Numbered from the stretch's first letter, positions 42,883 to 52,387 are shown. The stretch is 64,000 bases of DNA from Streptomyces sp. B1I3 (GCF_030816615.1 NZ_JAUSYD010000001.1:186001-250000), one strand, 5' to 3'. Translations and numbers: made by a program. The notes: generated from the letters alone by a model not told the origin.

Positions 42883-44370
42883 TCACCGTTCCCCGGTCGT
42901 CGGCCTCGCCTTCTTGTGCTCTGCCTTATCTTCGGCCACTTCTGTCTTTTTTGCCTGGCCGGGCGGTTGGTGGGGCTGCTGGGTCGCCGTGGTGCCCTGT
43001 GTTGCCGCTGCTGATGTACTCGTGCCGCTAGGTGGTGTTGGCGATGCTGAAGTGCTCGTGCCCCTAGGTGCGGTTTGCGCTGTCATGGCTGCTGAGTTGT
43101 GGACGCCTGGGCCGTCAGCGGATTCGGCGTCAGGACCAGGGGAAGCGGAGCGGACGCTCTGCCCGGGCGCATCGTCGGGAAGTGCGGCAGAAGTGCTGTG
43201 GTCAGAGGATCGCGCGGCCGACGATGTCGTGGCTGGTTTCGTCTGTCCTGCGTTGCCAGGAGTGTTCGTCTTTGCGGTGGGGGCACTGGTAGCCCTGATC
43301 GCGTTCCGGTCGCTGTCCTGGGGGGTGGAGTTGCCGGTTACGACAAACGCGCTTGCCATGACAGCGGCGAGTGCGACGGTCGTGCCGGCTATGAGGGTGC
43401 GCCCGCGCGCGGGCGTGCTTCGGTCAGCGTACTGTTTCCTGCCGCCCACCGGATTCACGTGCGTGTGGTCGGCTGTCTGCGGTGGCTCCTGGCTGACGAC
43501 AGGGCGTGTGGTGAGCGCCGGCGGGCCGGCCTCGGCGCGGATTGTGTCGGCCAATGCCGTGAGCGTACGGGCGCAGTCGCGGGCCGTTGGGCGGTCCTGC
43601 TCGTCCAGGGCGGTCATGTCGCGCAGTAGACGACTCAGTGGTTGCGGCAGCCCGTCAGGCAGGACGGGCTGACGGTGCAGTCGTGCGATGGCGACTTCGA
43701 GTGGGCCGCCGTCGTACTCGAGCCTGCCCGTGAGGCATTCGAGGAGTACCAGGCCGAGGGCATAGATGTCGGTGGGCCGGCCGACGGGCTGGCCGAGGAC
43801 CTGCTCGGGGGACAGGTAGGCGGCGGTGCCGATGAGTGTGCCGGTGGCGGTGCAGGTGGTGGCGTCCAGCAGCCGGGAGATGCCGAAGTCGGCCAGATGA
43901 GGCCGGTGGGCGGCATCCAGGAGAATGTTGGACGGCTTGACGTCTCGGTGGACAATGCCTGCGTCGTGAGCGTGAGTCAGTGCGTGGGCGAGGTCGGCCC
44001 CGAGTGCGACTGTCTCTTGCGGCGGCAGCGGGCCACTGGCGATGCGTTCCCTCAGCGTGGAGCCTTCGATCAGTTGCATGACCAGGAAGGCGCGTCCGTT
44101 GTGCTGTCCGGCGTCGAAGGCAGTGACGAGTCCGGAGTGGTGCAGCCGAGCCAAGATCACTGCTTCGTTGCTCAAGCTCTGCTCGGTGTCGATGCGGGCA
44201 TCGGGCCGAAAGACCTTGACCGCAACCGGTCGCCGCAACCGCAGATCGAAGCCTCGGTGGACATCCGCGGCACCGCCGGAACCGAGCAGCCCATCCAGCC
44301 GGTACCGGCCGCTCAACACCTCGGCGGAACACCAGGGAGCTGTGGCCTGGGTGAAGTCGCGAAGCCTCAT
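42883..44370 (-). CDS. PknB-type Ser/Thr protein kinase, single-pass membrane protein
   Basis: The 495-residue protein has a complete kinase domain: Gly loop LLGSGGAADVH (28-38), Lys52 in VAVKVF, catalytic IVHRDVKPSNIL (Asp143), DFG (161-163), activation segment ending GTAAYLSPEQ and GRPTDIYALGLVLLECLTGR. A membrane helix (RTLIAGTTVALAAVMASAFV, about 324-344) is followed by a Ser/Thr/Pro-rich, low-complexity outer tail without PASTA or other sensor domains. ATG 44370 is preceded by GGGAGATGG; GTG 44382 is possible. Targets are unknown. No phosphatase or FHA gene is adjacent. Confidence 0.94.
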   Translation of the reverse strand: MRLRDFTQATAPWCSAEVLSGRYRLDGLLGSGGAADVHRGFDLRLRRPVAVKVFRPDARIDTEQSLSNEAVILARLHHSGLVTAFDAGQHNGRAFLVMQLIEGSTLRERIASGPLPPQETVALGADLAHALTHAHDAGIVHRDVKPSNILLDAAHRPHLADFGISRLLDATTCTATGTLIGTAAYLSPEQVLGQPVGRPTDIYALGLVLLECLTGRLEYDGGPLEVAIARLHRQPVLPDGLPQPLSRLLRDMTALDEQDRPTARDCARTLTALADTIRAEAGPPALTTRPVVSQEPPQTADHTHVNPVGGRKQYADRSTPARGRTLIAGTTVALAAVMASAFVVTGNSTPQDSDRNAIRATSAPTAKTNTPGNAGQTKPATTSSAARSSDHSTSAALPDDAPGQSVRSASPGPDAESADGPGVHNSAAMTAQTAPRGTSTSASPTPPSGTSTSAAATQGTTATQQPHQPPGQAKKTEVAEDKAEHKKARPTTGER

Positions 44371-46066
44371 TCCATCTCCCACTGCATCAGAGGGCTTGAA
44401 CCCTTGGCGAGCCGGGGCCGACGCGCCTTCAAACGCGGGTACCCACGAGAAGCTGGAGTAGCCCTGCGTTTTCGCAGGCAGAGGTGCTCCCAGGAGCGCG
44501 GTGCGTAGTCCGTCGTCGAGTTCGCCCGCCTGGGCGGAACCGCTTGCGGAACCTGGTCCCGGCGATCGTCCGCGGCGAATTCCGCCCTCTCAAGGACGTA
44601 GCACCTCCGCGTCGGCGGGGAAAACACTTCGCGCATGATCTGCGGTTCGGCCTCAGCCGGAGCACCCCCGCATCGGCGGAACATCAAGGTCACCGACCAG
44701 TCCATCTGCCTGCAGGAGGGTTCATGCAGCCGCTGTGCGAGAACCGCGTGACAACCATCCCCATCGCCTTGCTGGTCACGCCGATGAGGGCCGTCGCATG
44801 TGCAAGGCCTCGGTATCGCCGTTGCACACACCCCGAGCCCACTCCCCCGCTCCTTGTCCCCGGCGGAGAAGGGCCGGATCGATCAGGTGATCATTACCTC
44901 CCGTCCGACCGCGAGGATCCAAGGGATACCGAAGAGATCCAGCCGCTGTTGGACAGCGTGTACGTCCGATGTAATCGGGACTGCGTCCCAGTCTTGTGAT
45001 GGGCGGGTCGGCTGAAAGCCCCCCGGTCCGGGCAACCCACACCTGACCGAGGAGGTCAGCTTCAAGTACGAGCGGCGGCCATGAAGGCGCTCTCGCGATC
45101 TTCGAGGTACTCATTGGCTTCCGTGCCGCCGATCTCCCGCCATACCGCCTGATTGAGCGCGCGCCCGTACGCACGTGCAGGGGCCTCCAGGGCTGGGTCG
45201 CAGAGCAGGACGATCCTGCGGGGCTTGCGACTGCGGACCCTCCCTCATGTGACCGCCCCGCCCCGCCCCGTTCCCGGATCGGCATCCGGTGACAAACCAG
45301 GCCGTCCGGCCTGCACCGAGCCCAGCTACACGGAAGGGCGCGCCGTCGACCTCCCCAGGTTTCAGGCGCGCCCTCTCACCCCTGCTCAGAGGAGTGATCG
45401 TCATGGTTCCTGCCCCGCGAAAGCCCGCACACACCTGCCGCCCACCCCCGACCTTCCCCGGTGCCCGCCGCCCTTTCCCGCCACGCCACCGGCCCGGCCC
45501 GACCCGGCCCGTAGAGCGCGTCATGAACGGCCAGGGGACGACCGCCGTCGACGTGTACGCAAAGGCGTCGTCTGCGACTGTCGAAACCTATGATCGACAG
45601 CCTCCCCGGGGGACCTGGCCACGCGCCACCAGCTACGGGCGCGGGCGCTCGGCGTTGTGGCACGGTGACCACGAGCCCGTCGCACAGCTGCGGTGCTACT
45701 CCTGCCGGACGAAGCCGACCCACACCTGTACACGGGTGCCCCGCCTCGGAAGCCGAGCTGGACCCGGGGATGGCGAAGCGGTCCGCGTGCCCGCAGAGTG
45801 TCGGCGTAGATATCGCTTCTCTTTGCCGCTCCGGACGATCGGCTCGTGCCGTATCCGAACTACTGGGATCGGTGACGGTGTCCTAGGGATCTCTGCCATC
45901 GACCAGGGCCGCCTGGCGCCTCACCCGGTCCTCCGTTGAAGCGAGCGGGGAACCTCAACGGGCACCGCGAGTGTCTCCGGCCGGGGCCACCCACTTACGG
46001 CGTGTGCGGATCGAGTCGACCGCCCAGTGGCATCGGTGCGCTGTAGCCGCCGTCTACGCTTTTGCC
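44371..46066. other. Gene-poor 1.7-kb stretch containing two CRISPR-like repeats
   Basis: No gene is recognised with confidence on either strand. A reverse-strand frame at 44883-45065 has protein-like sequence (SQDWDAVPITSDVHAVQQRL, DLFGIPWILAVGREVMIT) and may be a remnant of an unknown gene. Two degenerate direct repeats 61 bp apart lie at 44598 and 44659. The rest is open by composition only. Confidence 0.4.
44598..44686 (+). repeat. Pair of degenerate CRISPR type I-E-like repeats, 61-bp period
   Basis: GTAGCACCTCCGCGTCGGCG (44598) and GGAGCACCCCCGCATCGGCG (44659) agree at 18 of the first 21 positions and start exactly 61 bp apart, the unit length of type I-E arrays. Each has the short inverted CCGC...GCGG stem typical of those repeats. 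No third clear repeat, leader or cas gene is present, so this is at most an array relic. Confidence 0.3.
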
Positions 46067-46999
46067 ATGCAGCGCAGCGATGTCACGCGGGACGACGGCA
46101 CGTGGGTGGGTCTGTCCTTGGATGTACAGGGCCGCCACCAGCCGGAACTGTGCGTTCTCAGTGCCGGGCCGCGGCTGCTGGTCTCCCAGTTGTCGCGGCC
46201 TGTGCTGCTCGCCGTTGTCGCAGAGCCCTTCCAGGGCGTGGACTTCTGGCGTACTGACGCGTACCGCTCCTTCGTCCCACCGCTGCGCGCCGAGATGGGG
46301 CGTGCCCTGTCGGGCAGCCCGGAACGGTGGGCTCACCGCTTCGCACAATACCTAAGCGACTCGCCGGGCAGCCCTTTGCACGAGGGCCGATGGCTACTCT
46401 CGTGCGAGAGCCCGCTCCAGCGCTGGCGCCACACTGCCACTTCCCATGCCGAGTACTGGAGCTCGATGCTCGTTGAGGGCCACCCGGACGGATACATCGA
46501 GTGGTTCGTCCATTCCGATTCGTGGGAGGTTCTGCCGCTGCGGCCGATGCCCGGTCCGGGCGACAGCCGGGTCAAGGCGTACCGCAAGCAGGCCCGTGAG
46601 GGGACCCTCCCACCCGTTCTGTTGTGGTGGGTCAGTGGCCTGGACTGTCATCTGATCCTGGACGGTCACGCGCGACTCGCCGCGGCGATCGCTGAGTCCA
46701 TCGAGCCTCCGCTGCTGCAGTTGCAGCGCACGGTGGCGCGCGACGACCTGGCCGCACGTATCGATGACGCCGTGGGCTTCTACGAGTACGAACTGGCGCG
46801 CTTCGCCGAACTCCGTGCCGTCCACGGTCCCAGCGTTCCGGACGGCGCCGCCACCGCCGGCCCACAGCTCGTCCGCCTCCTTCACGACCTGAACACCGCG
46901 GGACAGCCCACCTGGGCCTGGCCTCTGCCCGGAGGGGAAGACCAGTGGCGTCGCATCGCACGCGAGGTGACCGTCGACCGGAGCTGGCTCCATACCTGA
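46067..46999 (+). CDS. Hypothetical protein with ParB-like nuclease-type motif, 310 aa
   Basis: The ATG at 46067 is preferred over the open extension to 45971, which has atypical composition. The first half (GTWVGLSLDVQGRHQPELCV, HEGRWLLSCESPLQRWRHTA) is unfamiliar. The middle, VKAYRKQAREGTLPPVLLWW followed by CHLILDGHARLAAAIAES, resembles the ParB/sulfiredoxin fold (PP-x-x-V ... y-x-x-x-DG-H-x-R-x-x-A-A). Such domains bind or hydrolyse nucleotides. No ParA gene, helix-turn-helix or parS site is visible, so a chromosome-segregation role is unlikely; function is open. Confidence 0.75.
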   Translation: MQRSDVTRDDGTWVGLSLDVQGRHQPELCVLSAGPRLLVSQLSRPVLLAVVAEPFQGVDFWRTDAYRSFVPPLRAEMGRALSGSPERWAHRFAQYLSDSPGSPLHEGRWLLSCESPLQRWRHTATSHAEYWSSMLVEGHPDGYIEWFVHSDSWEVLPLRPMPGPGDSRVKAYRKQAREGTLPPVLLWWVSGLDCHLILDGHARLAAAIAESIEPPLLQLQRTVARDDLAARIDDAVGFYEYELARFAELRAVHGPSVPDGAATAGPQLVRLLHDLNTAGQPTWAWPLPGGEDQWRRIAREVTVDRSWLHT

Positions 47000-47422
47000 C
47001 CCCTAACCCCGCCAGCCATCACCTCCGGACGTACCGCCAGGAACGCTCACCTCGCGATGAAGGGCCGCTTCTCCCCGGCGCGAACTCGTCTCCGGAGCGA
47101 CGTCGGACGTCGGTAAGGCCCCGCTGGCGTTGGTGTCATGATCCGTTCCAGGAGCCGACGCCGGCAGGCCCGGTACAGACCGGCTTTCGCTGCGGACCCC
47201 AGGTCCTCATCGAGGGCGAGAGCAGCGAACAGCCCTTGCCTTGGCCGAAATTCCGTCCGTTCTCCTGAGCACAGCTGCATCCTCTGCAGCGTTCGCATCG
47301 TGTCCGAGCGATGCACAACCTGGTTGAAGGAGGAGGTGCGCCGGTCGGCGGCGCTGGGGTCGGGCCGGGGCCCGACCGGGCGTGCAAGCCGCTGCCTGCC
47401 CTTGCCGCCTGCAGAGACCGCA
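47000..47422. other. Gene-free stretch
   Basis: Nothing recognised. A reverse-strand frame contains EFRPRQGLFAALALDEDLGS, which is protein-like but cannot be assigned. Confidence 0.3.
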
Positions 47423-47788
47423 CTACCCCAGCTGGCTCTTGACGTGAGCGAGCACTTCGTCGAATTCCCGAATCGGTGAGAAGTCCACGTAGTCGCAGTC
47501 CTCCAGAGCCTCCGGGGCGTGGCCAGGTGCCCAGTAGAAGGCGTCACCGGCCTCGTAGATCGCTTCCCCACCCTTCGTGTGCATCTTCAGCCGCCCCTTG
47601 AGGAGGTATCCCCAGTGAGGACACGGGCACAGATCGTCGGGCATGCCTTGGAAGGCCGGCGTCATGTCTGTGCCCTTGGCGAACCGCACGAACGAGACGC
47701 TCATGTTCCCTCCGAGCTCCTGTTTCCGCAGCTCCGCACCGGCACTGTGGATTTCGACGGGTGCGTCGTTCCTGTTCGTCGCCGTCAT
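47423..47788 (-). CDS. Cupin domain protein
   Basis: The 121-residue protein shows the two cupin motifs: PDDLCPCPHWGYLLKGRLKM (motif 1 with His and Gly-rich turn) and GDAFYWAPGHAPEALEDCDY (motif 2 with His). The CPCPHWG variant replaces the usual HxH by a Cys/His cluster, so metal binding may differ from classical cupins. It is a small cytosolic barrel; function unknown. GGAG precedes the ATG. Confidence 0.9.
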   Translation of the reverse strand: MTATNRNDAPVEIHSAGAELRKQELGGNMSVSFVRFAKGTDMTPAFQGMPDDLCPCPHWGYLLKGRLKMHTKGGEAIYEAGDAFYWAPGHAPEALEDCDYVDFSPIREFDEVLAHVKSQLG

Positions 47789-48805
47789 GACTTCTCCAAC
47801 GGTTTTCGCGAAGTGGGGGCCACGCGACCAGTTTCCGCCCTCTCGGTGGGCTTCGCGACCGGTGGCGGAGGCGCAGCAGGCCCCAGCAACGGGCTGCGGG
47901 TTGGCGAGATCCCGTGCGTTCTCATGAGTTCCGCCGAGTCACTGTGCTCTGTGCCCGTAGCCACTGGCTTGTTCCTCGTCGACGCCGCCCGGAGGGTTGC
48001 CGGTGTGAGGCTGTGCGCCGTCTGCGCAACGGCAGCCCCCGTCACGCTGACCGGAGGCACTTTCTCCGCTTCACTGGTGGCAAGTACGCCCCGGTATACG
48101 CCCTTTGGCGAGCTGAAGGCCACAAGGTCCACGGCGAGCGGGGCGGCAGCTGAGTGTTGATCGAGATCCGCCCGTCAACCCGCCACTGTCAGGGCAGCCT
48201 GTGGCTGCCACCCGCTGATCACCCTGTCGGGGTCTGGACCGCAGAACTCTTCGGGGTGAGTCCGGCCGTCGCGGCGGCGGCGAGGTCATGGAACAGGTGG
48301 AGGGCGCAAGGCCAAATGTCCATCATCCCGCGGTGCGCTCGTTCTCGCCAGGGGCCGCGGGATGGCGGGGCCCGTCGGGCACCTGCCGCGCCGTTGGCGG
48401 TCAAGGCAGAGCCAAAAGCGGCGTCGTACAGCTCAAGCTCGGCGTCCGGGTCGTCCACCAGCAGTCGCCGGGACGCGACGCTGAGCCAGAGAACGAGTCG
48501 AGCAACTGCCGGCGTTCGGGATGCGCTGGACGAAAGCGCTGACGTGCTGGTAGCTGTGCGAGCCGAGCGCAATCTCCTGCCCGGCTCTTCGCTGTCCCGC
48601 CCGGCTTTCGAGGCCGTGCAGATGAGGAGAAGTCCGCGTCCTTGCGAAGAATCGCCGCGAGCCTGTGGAAAGCGGATTCGTGTGCATCTCGTGGCAGAGC
48701 CGCCGCCATGCTCGCTCGAGTGATTGTAGAGGTGAGAGTCGCACACCGGACGACGGATGATCCGGCACGCGGCGCCCACCCCCATGTGGCGGGTGCCGTG
48801 TGGTG
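47789..48805. other. Gene-poor 1-kb stretch
   Basis: On the reverse strand about 48225-48530 encodes TPAVARLVLWLSVASRRLLV, DDPDAELELYDAAFGSAL and MMDIWPCALHLFHDLAAAAT, helical and protein-like but without a convincing start or known family. On the plus strand 48050-48153 ends with FTGGKYAPVYALWRAEGHKV. Both may be remnants. No intact gene can be supported. Confidence 0.35.
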
Positions 48806-49141
48806 TCAGGCTGCGGTGGGCGGGATGGAGGAGTAAGTGGCGCGATGCTCGGCGTTGATGCGCTGGGCTTCCTCGAGTTGGTCCTCGAGGATCACGATGC
48901 GGCAGGCAGCCTCGATCGGGGTTCCCGCGTCGACGAGTTCCCGGGCCCGGGCCGCGATACGCAACTGGTAGCGGGAGTAGCGGCGGTGTCCGCCTTTTGA
49001 ACGCAGCGGGGTGATGAGGCGGGCGTCGCCGATGGCGCGCAGGAAGTTCTGGCTGGTGCCGAGGATGTCGGCGGCGCGGCCCATGGTGTAGGCGGGGTAG
49101 TCGTCGTCTTCCAGACGGCCGAAGGAATCGTCTGCTGTCAT
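48806..49141 (-). CDS. MerR-like helix-turn-helix regulator, 111 aa
   Basis: The protein contains a MerR-type winged helix: YTMGRAADILGTSQNFLRAI, GDARLITPLRSKGGHRRYSR (the HRRYS wing signature) and YQLRIAARARELVDAGTPIE, followed by a short coiled coil ILEDQLEEAQRINAEH. It lacks the long C-terminal effector domain of classical MerR sensors. AGAGAGGCG precedes the ATG. Directly upstream on the same strand lie a strong terminator (49168-49200) and the repetitive non-coding segment, so the gene probably starts from a promoter between terminator and ATG, or is reached by read-through. Confidence 0.92.
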   Translation of the reverse strand: MTADDSFGRLEDDDYPAYTMGRAADILGTSQNFLRAIGDARLITPLRSKGGHRRYSRYQLRIAARARELVDAGTPIEAACRIVILEDQLEEAQRINAEHRATYSSIPPTAA

Positions 49142-49167
49142 TTCGCCTCTCTGTGAAACACGCTGGA

Positions 49168-49200
49168 GGGGCCCTGGTGCCGTACCGGCACCAGGGCCCC
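49168..49200 (-). terminator. Very strong intrinsic terminator, 15-bp perfect stem
   Basis: GGGGCCCTGGTGCCG and CGGCACCAGGGCCCC are exact complements with a three-base loop (TAC). It lies between the repetitive segment 49201-49850 and the merR-like gene, 27 bp before its start codon, and would end a reverse-strand transcript coming from that segment. Confidence 0.85.
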
Positions 49201-49850
49201 GAAGGAACTGCTACACCATCTGCCGGCCCTCGTGCTGCGCCGGCCTACTTGATCCGTAGACCCGAACTGAACGGCGTCGGGGGTACGGGGATCGCTGTTG
49301 CTCGACCGGAGACCACCTCACTATCGATGTCCTGCGGTACCCGGACTCAGTTCTTCCATCCGGGCGATCCTGATGGCGCCTCGCTCCTCCGTTCTTTCCC
49401 TCTGAACCAACTACTTACTACCAGTACTGCGAATTGCTGGAACTGCTCCTACTGCTGCATTGCAGGTAGCGCTGATGTAACGCGCTACTCAGTGGCCTGC
49501 GGTAGCGCCACTCTTCGGCAGCCAGCCCCGTTGCCCGTCCTGCATCAGCTCTGGCTTGGAACCCCACTGCCGAACGTCCCGGTACGCGCGCCCCGCAGCC
49601 GGCGCCTTTACCGAGGAACCACTTGGTACTGCACTACGGGCACTGGATTTTGCGTGTGGCGGCCCCTGATCACTGCGGGCCACCCGGTCCGGCCGTCAGT
49701 CCCGTCGCCATCCTGCACAACCCCGGCTTCGGAACTCCACCACCGCACCGACCTGCGAACTACGCGTACTACTGCCCGGCAGTTCATCCCTGCCGGGCCC
49801 TGCTGTCCTTCTGACTACGAGAGAAACCATAACCACACCCCCACTCAATG
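49201..49850 (-). ncRNA. Putative repeat-containing non-coding transcript upstream of merR-like gene
   Basis: This 650-bp segment has visibly lower GC than the flanks, no plausible protein, and degenerate tandem units of about 175 bp on the reverse strand. The clearest shared block is at 49691-49738 and 49517-49565: reverse-strand words GTTCCGAAGC / GTTCCAAGC, TGCAGGA and ACGGGRCTG occur in the same order, agreeing at roughly three quarters of positions. Local hairpins are perfect: CCCGGCAG...CTGCCGGG (49776-49798) and GTAGCGC...GCGCTAC (about 49466-49489). The segment is bounded downstream by a 15-bp terminator. An RNA gene is inferred from structure; a decayed repeat region is the alternative. 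Confidence 0.4.
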
Positions 49851-50259
49851 TCTACTTCATCGGGCATAGATTTTGAGTTGCCTGAGGCGAAGGAAACCTC
49901 TGGAGAGCGGACGAGCAGTACGCACAGGCGCTGCCGCGGCCGGCGAAGCCAGTGGGCCCGAAGTTCACGGCAGGTCAACGCACGCTGAGCCGGCGAGTTG
50001 CCGCTCTACCTGCACGCCCCTTCCGCAGGCGGGCACGACCGGCCCCACGGGGCTGCCTGCCTGGGGGCGAGCCCGGTCGTGGTGGCGGACGGGGGCGGGC
50101 GGCGGCCGTCTGGACCTGCGGGCTGTCCGGGACGGGCGCGCCGAACGAAGTGGTCAGGACGGTCAGGGTCGCGCCGACCAGACGGAGGCCTGAGCCGAGT
50201 TTCCGGCGGTGGCGGACTCGGTGCCCGGCACGCGCCCCTGTCCGGGTTCACGGAGACAG
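49851..50259. other. Gene-free stretch, probable promoter of the repetitive segment
   Basis: The part 49810-49900 is AT-rich for this genome and would carry the promoter of any reverse-strand transcript through 49850-49201. No gene is recognised. Confidence 0.35.
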
Positions 50260-50345
50260 AAAATGAGTGACGCCAGATGGAGTCCGGCCTGACAGTGGGC
50301 GGCGGCCAGTTCGTCGAACCGGGTGGCATGGCACGGAACTGCTCG
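50260..50345 (-). mobile_element. IS5-type transposase C-terminal remnant
   Basis: The reverse strand encodes VPCHATRFDELAAAHCQAGL, HLASLIFCLRE. This resembles the end of many IS5/IS4 group transposases (R-x-x-A-T-R-F-D-K-L-A-x-x-Y-x-A-x-x-x-x-A-x-I). Nothing else of the element remains. Confidence 0.55.
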
Positions 50346-50449
50346 AGCCGGTCCGACGTTCGACGACATCGCGGGCCGCGCAGAGATTGCGATCGGGTCG
50401 GTGACTGACGCCGGGCCGTCCGCGCCGGGCCCAAGGCGCGGTTGACCTT

Positions 50450-50887
50450 CTATCTTCGGGTTCGGCGCTCCGCGCGGTGCAGCACAGCTCGCAAGAACAT
50501 CGACGACGCTGCCAGAGCGAGGAGCACCGCACCCGCAGCGACATCAAAGACGTGAGCGCCGTCGAAAACCTCGGTGTTCTGCAGCGCCAGTAGCCATGGT
50601 GAGGCGACGAGCCACGCGCCGGCTAGGAGCATGGTCCAGTCTGACCATTTGCCGGTGTGCCCGCTCAGCCGAGAAATTGCGACCAGGAGCACGAGGATCG
50701 CGATGCCCACTTCGCTGCGGTGGATGTCCTTTGCAGCGTCGAGGGTGTCGCCACCGACCCACGGCGCGACGCACAAGGCGATGCCGACAAGAAACATCAG
50801 AAAACTGATGATCTGTTCGCGCCATCCATGAAGGAGCACGTGCTGACCTGCTGAGTCAGGAGGTGTGGATACCGCGCCACTGGCCAT
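50450..50887 (-). CDS. SPW-repeat integral membrane protein
   Basis: ATG 50887 follows GGAGAGG with an eight-base gap. The 145-residue protein has four membrane helices, arranged as two SPW repeats: IISFLMFLVGIALCVAPWVG with the PW motif, GIAILVLLVAISRLSGH, then WTMLLAGAWLVASPWLLALQ with the second PW motif, and VAAGAVLLALAASSMFLRAV. The SPW family (about 50-residue repeats with S-x-x-x-PW) is found in actinobacteria and proteobacteria; function unknown. Confidence 0.9.
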   Translation of the reverse strand: MASGAVSTPPDSAGQHVLLHGWREQIISFLMFLVGIALCVAPWVGGDTLDAAKDIHRSEVGIAILVLLVAISRLSGHTGKWSDWTMLLAGAWLVASPWLLALQNTEVFDGAHVFDVAAGAVLLALAASSMFLRAVLHRAERRTRR

Positions 50888-51609
50888 AGGTTCGCCTCTC
50901 CGCACGTTGCACCGAAAGCCCTGAGGGCGGAACTTCTCCGATTATCCGCCCTCAGATACATTCGAGCGATATGGCACGGATGATCTAGTCGTAAGCCCTG
51001 TGGGACCAGCCTCGGTGGTCCCGCGGCGGTCTCCTGCCTACGCAGAGGCGCCCCTCACTGCTCCACTGCTCCGTATGCAGCGGGTCAGGAAGCTCCGGAA
51101 GGCGAAGACCGCGTTGTCGGCGCACACCGCATCAATGAGGAACACGACGGTCACGAACCGGCCGCAGATCGCGGGACGCGTGGGCGGCAGGTGGGCGGGT
51201 CAGTTCGGCGCGTAGGCGGCGGGACGGCTGCGAGGTGCTCACGTGCACAGAGACGTACGAGCTGTCGCCGTTCGACGGTGATCAGTTGCGGCATGCGGTC
51301 GGCGAGAGCCTTTGTTGTCTGATGGGTTCGTGCACGTTCGGGTTCCGCCGCACGGAAGGGCGCGATCGCGTGAATGCCGGGTGGGCGCTTCCTTCACGCA
51401 GACGAATTCGGTGCGCTCGCGCACGAGGGACTCAACCAGCAACTGACCGGTCGGCGCCGAGCGCGACTGACGCCCAGGCGGCGGGTCGCCTCCGACCGTA
51501 ACCCCTGGGGTCGATGACAGATCCGGCGGTTCCCGTGGCTTGCTGGGTGGCGGCGGGGTGGAGCCCTGCAACGCCTGCCCGCCAGTAGCGAGCGTTCGGC
51601 CCGGCGGTG
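50888..51609. other. Gene-free 720-bp stretch
   Basis: Open frames exist but none has a recognisable product or RBS. The 50930-51000 part is AT-richer and probably contains the promoter of the SPW gene. Confidence 0.35.
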
Positions 51610-52371
51610 TCATCCAGCCATCAGGATCTCCACGCCGCGCGCTGTGAGCTGCTCGACGACTGTGTCATGGGGGTCGGCGTCAGTGATCAGTCCGCTGATC
51701 TCTTCCCAGGGCATGACGCGGTATCGCGAAGCTGTGCCGATCTTCTCGGAGGAGGCGAGGACGTAGGTGTCCGCCGCGCGTGCGGCCAGGGCACGCTTCA
51801 TCGCGGCCTCCTCGGCGTCGCCAGTAGTCAGTCCCGCCTCGGGATGCACGCCGGTGACGCCGAGCAGGCACAGGTCGGCGGAGACATTCTGTGCAGCCCC
51901 GACCGCAGCGGCCCCGCAGGCGACCGCCGAATGCTTGAAGATCCGGCCACCGAGCAGGAAGAGCTCCACCTGGGGATGGTGGAGCAGGGCGGCGGCGATT
52001 GTCGGGCTATGCGTGATCACAGTGCAGGCCAGGGCCTGCGGGAGTGCGCGGGCGACAGCGAGGGCGGTGGTGCCGCCGTCGAGAATGAGCGCGCTCCCCG
52101 GCCGCACCAGCCGGGCGGCCACCGAGGCGACCTTCCGCTTGCCGTCCGGGGCCACGGCCTGCCGGGCGGAGTAGTCCACAGTGGCCGGCGAGACGGGAAG
52201 CGCCCCGCCGTAGACCCGCTGGCACAATCCCTCGGCTGCGAGGTCGCGCAGGTCCCGCCGCACGCTGTCCTCGGAAATCCCCAACTCGGCGGCGGCGTCC
52301 TTGGCAACGATCTTGCCCTCGCGGGCAAGCACGCCCAGCAGGTGGTCACGCCGTTCAGCAGCCAGCATCCG
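51610..52371 (-). CDS. DeoR/GlpR family transcriptional regulator
   Basis: ATG 52371 (MLAAERRDHLLGVLAREGKI) was chosen because family members start here and CGGGAGAG precedes it. The 253-residue protein has the N-terminal winged helix (VAKDAAAELGISEDSVRRDL, RDLAAEGLCQRVYGGALP) and a DeoRC sensor domain (GSALILDGGTTALAVARALP, VELFLLGGRIFKHSAVACG, DLCLLGVTGVHPEAGLTTGD) that usually binds a phosphorylated sugar. It is divergent from the two-gene nucleotide operon at 52418 with a direct repeat between them, so control of that operon is likely. Confidence 0.94.
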   Translation of the reverse strand, partial: RMLAAERRDHLLGVLAREGKIVAKDAAAELGISEDSVRRDLRDLAAEGLCQRVYGGALPVSPATVDYSARQAVAPDGKRKVASVAARLVRPGSALILDGGTTALAVARALPQALACTVITHSPTIAAALLHHPQVELFLLGGRIFKHSAVACGAAAVGAAQNVSADLCLLGVTGVHPEAGLTTGDAEEAAMKRALAARAADTYVLASSEKIGTASRYRVMPWEEISGLITDADPHDTVVEQLTARGVEILMAG

Positions 52372-52387
52372 TATTCTCTCCCGTTCA

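Noticed and set aside
44720..44810. Third and fourth CRISPR-like repeats in phase with the pair at 44598/44659
   Set aside because: Positions 44720 and 44781 show only weak GC-rich resemblance with shifted stems; not enough to call an array.
46067..46999. Chromosome partition protein ParB
   Set aside because: Only the nuclease-like core motif is present; no helix-turn-helix, ParA gene or parS-like sites.
49153..49869. 238-codon plus-strand frame across the repetitive segment
   Set aside because: No RBS, Thr/Pro/Cys-rich low-complexity product, and its start lies inside the merR leader. The tandem repeats do not keep a common frame.
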